Origin: Acidobacteriota bacterium
GTDB lineage: Bacteria; Acidobacteriota; Vicinamibacteria; Vicinamibacterales; 2-12-FULL-66-21
Reading direction: 5' to 3'
NCBI GenBank assembly: GCA_020200195.1
Contig: JAIVJE010000069.1
Coordinates: 1-17,000 of the forward strand
DNA length: 17,000 nt
This document shows, piece by piece, positions 12,893 through 17,000 of the stretch. How positions within the stretch are numbered: the stretch's first letter is position 1; each line of letters begins with the position of its first letter. Under the pieces are notes generated by a model that worked only from the letters and a program-made list of their open reading frames with translations, had not been told where the DNA came from and searched no databases. Both the position numbers and the translations under genes were made by a program.

Positions 12893-13634
12893 GACGACGA
12901 CGCTGGCGGCGGCCAGCGTGCCGAAGCGCGTAAATGACGTGTTTCGTGTCGATCACGCCGCGTGCGAAGTCCTCGAAATGATCGACGATGGACAGATAGG
13001 TGACGACCGCGCGGGCGGTCGGCCCGGACGACTCACCGATCCAGCTGATGACCCAGAGCATCAGGAACACGGCGAAGGTCAGGAAGCCGGCGACGATCTG
13101 GTTTTTGGTGAGGCTGGAGATCAACAGGCCGACGGAGATGAAACATCCGCCCATGAGAATAAGCCCCAGGTACCCTGCTGCCACCGGCCGCCACTCCGGA
13201 TTGCCGTAGACGAACAAAATCGACATGTACAGCAGCGTCACGAACAGCATCGCGACGTACAGGCCGAGCGCGCCCAGGAACTTGCCGATGATGATCTGGA
13301 AGTCTGTGAGCGGTGACGTCAACAGCAGCTCGATCGTGCCGGACCGTTTTTCCTCGGAATAGGTCCGCATGGTGATCATGGGCATCACGAACAGGATGAT
13401 GATCGCGGCGTTCTGCAGCACGTAGCGGATCATCTGCTGGTTGACGTTGGGGCTCGCGCCCCCGCCGAACTGCATCATCTGCTCGCTCTGCCGCACGAAG
13501 ATCGTCAGGAAGACGTAGAAGAACCATCCGAACAGCAAGGCGAACAGGCCGATGATGATGTAGGCAATGGGCGACGCGAAGGTCGAGCGGAGTTCCTTGT
13601 CGGCGATCGCCAGGATGTTACGGATGCTGCTCAC
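12702..13634 (-). CDS. ABC-2 type permease (GldF-like), C-terminus replaced by out-of-frame tail
   Basis: Residues 1 to about 235 (down to position 12930) are a typical GldF/ABC-2 permease: AIADKELRSTFASPIAYIIIGLFALLFGWFF, MPMITMRTYSEEKRSGTIELLLTSPLTDFQIIIGKF, five to six hydrophobic helices, and HFEDFARGVIDTKHVIY. Relatives then have one more helix and stop. Here the frame runs into about 75 Arg-rich residues that are the GldG gene read in the wrong frame. The last membrane helix and stop of the permease and the first residues of GldG therefore seem to be missing. The start ATG overlaps the end of the ATPase gene by 17 bp. Confidence 0.85.
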   Translation of the reverse strand: MSSIRNILAIADKELRSTFASPIAYIIIGLFALLFGWFFYVFLTIFVRQSEQMMQFGGGASPNVNQQMIRYVLQNAAIIILFVMPMITMRTYSEEKRSGTIELLLTSPLTDFQIIIGKFLGALGLYVAMLFVTLLYMSILFVYGNPEWRPVAAGYLGLILMGGCFISVGLLISSLTKNQIVAGFLTFAVFLMLWVISWIGESSGPTARAVVTYLSIVDHFEDFARGVIDTKHVIYALRHAGRRQRRRRARDPGCDQLPRIQAQQAVGSDRGQTVLVVGPDPKSAAGASEARADQGVRRLRRLRPLPRAAR

Positions 13635-14583
13635 TGCGCGTCTCCTCCGGAATCTCTTCGGTCGTGACCTGGAGAAACACTTCCTCCAGGCTCATGCGCA
13701 TGGGGCGCAGCTCGAGCAGACCCCAGCCGCGCGTGACGACGGCCCGCGCGATTTCGCGCCGGACGTCGGTGCCGCGATCGCTTTCGACCTCGAACGCGCC
13801 GTGTGTCGTACGCTCGTCAGCCGGACCGACGCGTGTGACCCCCGGAATCGCGGCCAGGGCCGGCGCCGCGTCCTCGCCGCCGGCGTCGAGCTGGACGAAC
13901 ATCGTCTCGGCGCCCTTGAGCCTGGCGGTAAGCGCCTCCGGCGTATCCACCGCGACCACCCGTCCCTTGTTGATGATGATTACGCGCTGGCAGGTCTGCG
14001 CGACCTCGGGCAGGATGTGGGTGCTCAGCACGATGGTGTGATCCCCGCCGAGGCCGCGGATCAGATCGCGCGTCTCCATGATCTGCTTCGGGTCGAGGCC
14101 GGCGGTCGGCTCGTCGAGAATCAGCACCTCGGGGTTGTGGATCAGCGCCTGCGCGAGACCGACGCGCTGACGATACCCCTTCGATAACTTGCTGCAGTGC
14201 CGGTCGGTCATGTCCGCGACGCGGGTGCGTTCCATCACGGCGTTGACGCGGTCCTTTCGCTCCCGGCTGGGAACGCCTTTGATGCGCGCGACGAAGTCCA
14301 GGTACTCGCGAACGGTCATCTCCGGGTAGAGCGGCGGGGTTTCCGGCAGGTAGCCGGTGCGCTGTTTGGCCTCGATCGGTTGGTTGAAGAGGTCAAATCC
14401 GGCGACATTCGCGCGTCCCTCGGTCGGCGGCATGTACCCCGTCAAAATCCGCATCGTCGTGGTCTTGCCGGCCCCGTTCGGACCGAGAAAGCCCAGTATT
14501 TCCCCGCGTTCCACTCGAAAACTCACGTCGTCGACCGCGGTGACGCGGCCGTAGCGTTTCGTAATGTGCTGAACCTCGATCAC
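13618..14583 (-). CDS. ABC transporter ATP-binding protein (GldA-like)
   Basis: This 321-residue ABC ATPase has Walker A GPNGAGKTT (34-42), Q-loop region around TGYLPETPPLYPEMTVREYL, signature LSKGYRQR (133-140), Walker B LILDEPTAGLDP (154-165) and the H-loop STHIL (H189). The extra C-terminal domain (about 220-321) ending in MSLEEVFLQVT is usual for ATPases of ABC-2 exporters. It powers the permease encoded next, with GldG and DUF4340 as partners. The start is GTG 14583, preceded by GGGAG; a promoter is seen about 110 bp upstream. First gene of the leftward operon. Confidence 0.96.
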   Translation of the reverse strand: MIEVQHITKRYGRVTAVDDVSFRVERGEILGFLGPNGAGKTTTMRILTGYMPPTEGRANVAGFDLFNQPIEAKQRTGYLPETPPLYPEMTVREYLDFVARIKGVPSRERKDRVNAVMERTRVADMTDRHCSKLSKGYRQRVGLAQALIHNPEVLILDEPTAGLDPKQIMETRDLIRGLGGDHTIVLSTHILPEVAQTCQRVIIINKGRVVAVDTPEALTARLKGAETMFVQLDAGGEDAAPALAAIPGVTRVGPADERTTHGAFEVESDRGTDVRREIARAVVTRGWGLLELRPMRMSLEEVFLQVTTEEIPEETRSEQHP

Positions 14584-14690
14584 TTATTGACTCCCGTTCC
14601 TACTCCGGTCGCGGACAGGAGGTTCCGCGCGATGGGGCTCGGCGAAACCCTTATCTCCAAACAGCACGTTTAGTTAGAGCCCGATCCCGC

Positions 14691-14720
14691 ATAGTAGCGA
14701 TTGCGGGAAAAACGTGTCAA
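14691..14720 (-). promoter_or_regulatory. sigma70-type promoter of the ABC operon
   Basis: On the minus strand TTGACA (14720-14715) and TACTAT (14696-14691) are spaced by 18 bp, close to the sigma70 consensus. Transcription would start near 14684, about 100 nt before the ATPase GTG. A 7-bp inverted repeat TCCCGCA (14685-14691) / TGCGGGA (14702-14708) overlaps the -10 and could be a regulator site. Confidence 0.65.
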
Positions 14721-14732
14721 GAGATGGCGGGG

Positions 14733-14761
14733 TTGATCTCGCACCTCAACGGGGGTATAAA
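14733..14761 (+). promoter_or_regulatory. sigma70-type promoter of the ArsR/ATPase genes
   Basis: TTGATC (14733-14738) and TATAAA (14756-14761) are spaced by 17 bp. The predicted start of transcription is about 14768, inside the operator. The -35 lies 12 bp from the -35 of the divergent ABC promoter. Confidence 0.75.
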
Positions 14762-14785
14762 TATATGAGCTACTGTTCATATATT
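14760..14785. promoter_or_regulatory. ArsR/SmtB-type operator palindrome
   Basis: A 26-bp dyad: arms AATATATGA (14760-14768) and TCATATATT (14777-14785) are perfect reverse complements over 9 bp around an 8-bp centre. Size, AT-richness and the ATGAnn...TTCAT core resemble operators of SmtB/CadC repressors. It overlaps the end of the -10 and the predicted transcription start, so binding would block the promoter, giving autoregulation that metal relieves. Confidence 0.75.
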
Positions 14786-14788
14786 CAC

Positions 14789-15247
14789 GTGTCCGAACGC
14801 CACTCCGCCACTTTGGTTCCCTCTACACCCAAAGACGATGCCTGCGAGGCACCGCATCTGGACCCGCGCGGCGCGCAGGCGCGACGCCAGGACCTCATGT
14901 CTCCTCGTGCCGTCGAAGCCCTTGCGGAGACCTTTCGCGTTCTTGGTGATCCGACCCGGGTCCGCATCCTCGACGCCATCGCCGCCGGAGAGTTGTGCGT
15001 GTGCGACATCGCGTCCCTTGTGGGGATCAGCGAGTCTGCGGTCTCGCATCAGCTTCGGCTGCTTCGCGGCATGCGCCTGGTCCGCGCCCGGCGCGCCGGC
15101 CGCCTCGTGTTCTATACCGTCGACGACCAGCACATCCTGGAATTGCTGAAACAGGCGCTGACGCATGTGACTGAACAGCTCTCAGCCGTCAGCTCTCAGC
15201 TGTCAGCTGGGAATCTAATAAATGAACTCGCAGGGCCCGATCGGTGA
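14789..15247 (+). CDS. ArsR/SmtB-family metal-responsive repressor (CadC-like)
   Basis: From GTG 14789 this is a 152-residue winged-helix repressor: LAETFRVLGDPTRVRILDAI, then ELCVCDIASLVGISESAVSHQLRLLRGMRLVRARRAGRLVFYTVDD. The ELCVCD pair (C70, C72) is the alpha3 metal site of ArsR/CadC proteins, and an N-terminal Cys (C19 in DDACE) fits the CadC pattern, in which N-terminal Cys complete a Cd/Pb site. Upstream in-frame starts (14714, 14765) lie in the promoter or operator and are rejected; ATG 14897 is possible but would drop C19. The last about 25 residues (TEQLSAVSSQLSAG...) are encoded by an intergenic-type repeat. It precedes a heavy-metal ATPase by 31 bp and presumably represses it. Confidence 0.92.
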   Translation: MSERHSATLVPSTPKDDACEAPHLDPRGAQARRQDLMSPRAVEALAETFRVLGDPTRVRILDAIAAGELCVCDIASLVGISESAVSHQLRLLRGMRLVRARRAGRLVFYTVDDQHILELLKQALTHVTEQLSAVSSQLSAGNLINELAGPDR

Positions 15248-15277
15248 GCTGAAAGCTGAGAGCTGATAGCTGATAGC
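15177..15277. repeat. imperfect inverted repeat of the GCTGANA heptad type, spanning the arsR 3' end
   Basis: Left arm 15177-15208 and right arm 15246-15277 are reverse complements over 32 nt with about five mismatches, separated by a 37-nt loop. The left arm lies inside the ArsR reading frame and the loop contains most of its end; the right arm ends directly before the ATPase ATG. The repeat unit is the same degenerate AGCTGAN heptad seen at 1215-1296. Confidence 0.85.
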
Positions 15278-15278
15278 C

Positions 15279-17000
15279 ATGCCTGAATGCTCCGTCTGCG
15301 AAGTGCACGCCGAGTCCACCTTCAAGGTTGAGGGGATGGATTGCCACGAGGAAGTCGCGATCCTCGAGCGGCGTCTCACGCGGCTGGCCGGGCTCGAGGC
15401 GTTGAATGCTGACGTGGTCGGCCAGCGGCTCCGTGTGACGTACGACGGCGCCAAGCTGACGACGGCAGGTATTGCCGAGGCTGTCGCCCAGACCGGGATG
15501 CGGGCGTGGCTCGAGCATGAAGATCCGCGGCCCGTCGCGCGGGACGCCGCGCTCAAGTGGCGTCTCGTCTGGACGTCCGGTGTCGCGCTGACGACGGGGC
15601 TCATTCTTCAAGCCTTCGACGCGGCGGCCGCGTTGTCAGTGCCCGCGTTGGTCCTGTCGATCGTGTCGGGAGGCATCTTCACGGCTCGCCGTGCGGCCGC
15701 GTCGCTGCGTGCAGGAGCCCTCGACATCCATGTCCTGATGCTCGTCGCCGTGGCCGGCGCCGTCGTCCTCGGCGAATGGTCCGAGGCCGCGTCAGTGGTC
15801 TTCCTGTTCGCGCTCGCCCAACACCTCGAGTCGCGGGCGATGGAACGCGCACGAGGCGCGATCCGCGCACTGATGGACCTCGCGCCCGCCGAGGCTCTGG
15901 TTTGGCGGGCCGGGCGCGACGTCCGACTCTCAGTGGACGACGTAAGAGTTGGGGACCTGGTTGTGGTGCGTCCAGGCGAGAAGGTTCCGCTGGACGGTGT
16001 CGTGCGCGGCGGCGTCAGCCACGTCAATCAGGCGCCCGTGACCGGTGAGTCGCTGCCGGTCGAGAAGCGGGACGGTGCTGAAGTATTTGCTGGCACGATC
16101 AACGGGCGCGGCGCGCTCGACGTAGAGGTGACACGGCTGCGAGGCGACTCGACGCTGGCGCGCATCATTCACCTTGTCGAGCGCGCGCAGGCACAGCGCG
16201 CGCCCAGTCAAACGTTCGTTGAGCGTTTCGCGCGTGTTTATACGCCGGTCGTGCTGGTGCTCGCCGCGCTCGTCGCGGTCGTTCCGCCGCTCGCGGGCGG
16301 TGCCTGGGACGTGTGGGTCTACCGCTCCCTCGTGCTGCTGGTCATTTCCTGTCCCTGCGCGCTGGTCATCTCGACGCCGGTCTCCATCGTGTCCGCACTG
16401 GCCGCGGCCGCGCGGAAAGGCGTGCTCATCAAGGGGGGCGCCACGCTCGAGCGATTGGCGTCGGTGCGATGTATTGCGTTCGACAAAACCGGTACGCTCA
16501 CGAAAGGGCGGCTCCGCGTGGAACACATCGTCCCGTTGGGGAGCGCCTCGGTGTCGGAAATTCTCGATGTTGCCGCCTCGATCGAAGCCCGATCCGAACA
16601 CCCGATCGGCCGCGCGATCATCGAACGGGCGGACGCTGACGGTGTGTCGGGCTCACCGGCCGCACGTTTTCACGCACTGCCGGGCCGGGGCGCGGAGGGG
16701 TATTTGGGCGACGTGGCGGTGGTGGTCGGAAGCCACCGGCTGTTCGAAGAGCGCCAGATGTGCAGCGCGGCTGCGGAACAGGCGCTCGACGACCTCGCCG
16801 CCGCAGGCTGCAGCACGGTATTGGTGGGCGCAGACGGTGTGACGATTGGCGTCATCGGCGTTGCCGACGAAACCCGAGAGGCCGCGTCCGGCGCAGTCGC
16901 GGTGTTGCGCGGCCAGGGGGTCGAACATCTGGCGCTGCTGACCGGCGATCATGAGGCCGCCGCGAGCTCCCTCACGACCGCGCTCGGACTGGACGAGTAC
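15279..17000 (+). CDS. P1B-type heavy-metal-transporting ATPase (CadA/ZntA-like), 3' partial
   Basis: The frame is open from ATG 15279 to the window end (574 residues seen). It starts with a Cys/His-containing leader (CSVCEVH), then an HMA-like domain with GMDCHEEV (C22), transmembrane helices from about residue 92, the actuator motif TGES (255-258), the metal-site CPC (358-360, SCPCALVIS), the phosphorylation motif DKTGTLT (D402) and the HP motif SEHPIG (H441, P442). The CPC with GMDCxEE is typical of Zn/Cd/Pb exporters rather than Cu pumps (GMTCxxC). The hinge GDGxNDAP and last helices lie beyond the window. With the CadC-like repressor this forms an efflux unit. No Shine-Dalgarno is seen because the repeat arm directly precedes the ATG. 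Confidence 0.96.
   Translation, partial: MPECSVCEVHAESTFKVEGMDCHEEVAILERRLTRLAGLEALNADVVGQRLRVTYDGAKLTTAGIAEAVAQTGMRAWLEHEDPRPVARDAALKWRLVWTSGVALTTGLILQAFDAAAALSVPALVLSIVSGGIFTARRAAASLRAGALDIHVLMLVAVAGAVVLGEWSEAASVVFLFALAQHLESRAMERARGAIRALMDLAPAEALVWRAGRDVRLSVDDVRVGDLVVVRPGEKVPLDGVVRGGVSHVNQAPVTGESLPVEKRDGAEVFAGTINGRGALDVEVTRLRGDSTLARIIHLVERAQAQRAPSQTFVERFARVYTPVVLVLAALVAVVPPLAGGAWDVWVYRSLVLLVISCPCALVISTPVSIVSALAAAARKGVLIKGGATLERLASVRCIAFDKTGTLTKGRLRVEHIVPLGSASVSEILDVAASIEARSEHPIGRAIIERADADGVSGSPAARFHALPGRGAEGYLGDVAVVVGSHRLFEERQMCSAAAEQALDDLAAAGCSTVLVGADGVTIGVIGVADETREAASGAVAVLRGQGVEHLALLTGDHEAAASSLTTALGLDEY

Noticed and set aside
14685..14708. TCCCGCA/TGCGGGA hairpin as a transcription terminator
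   Set aside because: No T run follows the stem on either strand, and it sits within a promoter region, so a regulatory dyad is more likely.
14765..14788. ATG 14765 as the ArsR start
   Set aside because: It lies inside the operator and just downstream of the -10, upstream of the expected transcription start, so it would probably not be in the mRNA.

Overview
The window is GC-rich, densely packed bacterial DNA. The gene content (a small microcompartment locus with a class II aldolase, a GldA/GldF/GldG/DUF4340 export-type operon, DUF72, PP0621/YHS-like protein, 7-bp-periodic intergenic repeats) looks most like an Acidobacteriota genome, perhaps the Vicinamibacteria lineage. That placement is an inference from gene style, not from a marker gene. 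No rRNA, tRNA, CRISPR array or insertion sequence was recognised.

Layout, left to right. (1) 1-2681, + strand: a small YHS-type membrane-anchored protein, a class II aldolase with a C-terminal helix that looks like an encapsulation peptide, one hexameric shell protein (BMC-H), three pentameric shell proteins (BMC-P) and a 71-residue Cys/His protein whose N-terminal helix resembles the aldolase tail. This is part of a bacterial microcompartment locus. The aldehyde dehydrogenase and phosphotransacylase expected of a metabolosome are not in the window and may lie upstream. (2) 2850-4107, + strand: an endonuclease III with a disturbed 5' end, a (GGGAAAA)n purine tract and a secreted cyclophilin. 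(3) 4058-5382, - strand: a DUF72 protein translationally coupled to an ArsC/Spx-like thioredoxin-fold gene. That second gene has an in-frame TGA exactly where the first Cys of its CxxC motif should be, followed by a SECIS-like hairpin. I read it as an unannotated selenoprotein with a UxxC motif, and it is the most interesting item here. (4) 5479-7821, + strand: queE-queC for preQ0 synthesis, then an AlaX-type alanyl-tRNA editing gene broken by an internal deletion. (5) 14583-7832, - strand: an ABC ATPase, ABC permease, GldG-like protein, DUF4340 protein, a PBP4-type DD-peptidase and a HEAT-repeat protein, reading as one long operon. The permease/GldG junction appears to have lost sequence. (6) 14733-17000, + strand: a CadC/SmtB-type metal-responsive repressor with a clear promoter and overlapping operator, followed by a P1B-type heavy-metal ATPase that runs off the window.

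Three genes (nth, alaX, permease/gldG) show the same kind of defect: good family sequence on both sides of a point where the frame changes and residues are missing. This could be real decay or small collapsed deletions in the assembly. Several spacers hold 7-bp-periodic repeats, and two of them form long imperfect hairpins next to the BMC-H and ArsR/ATPase genes.
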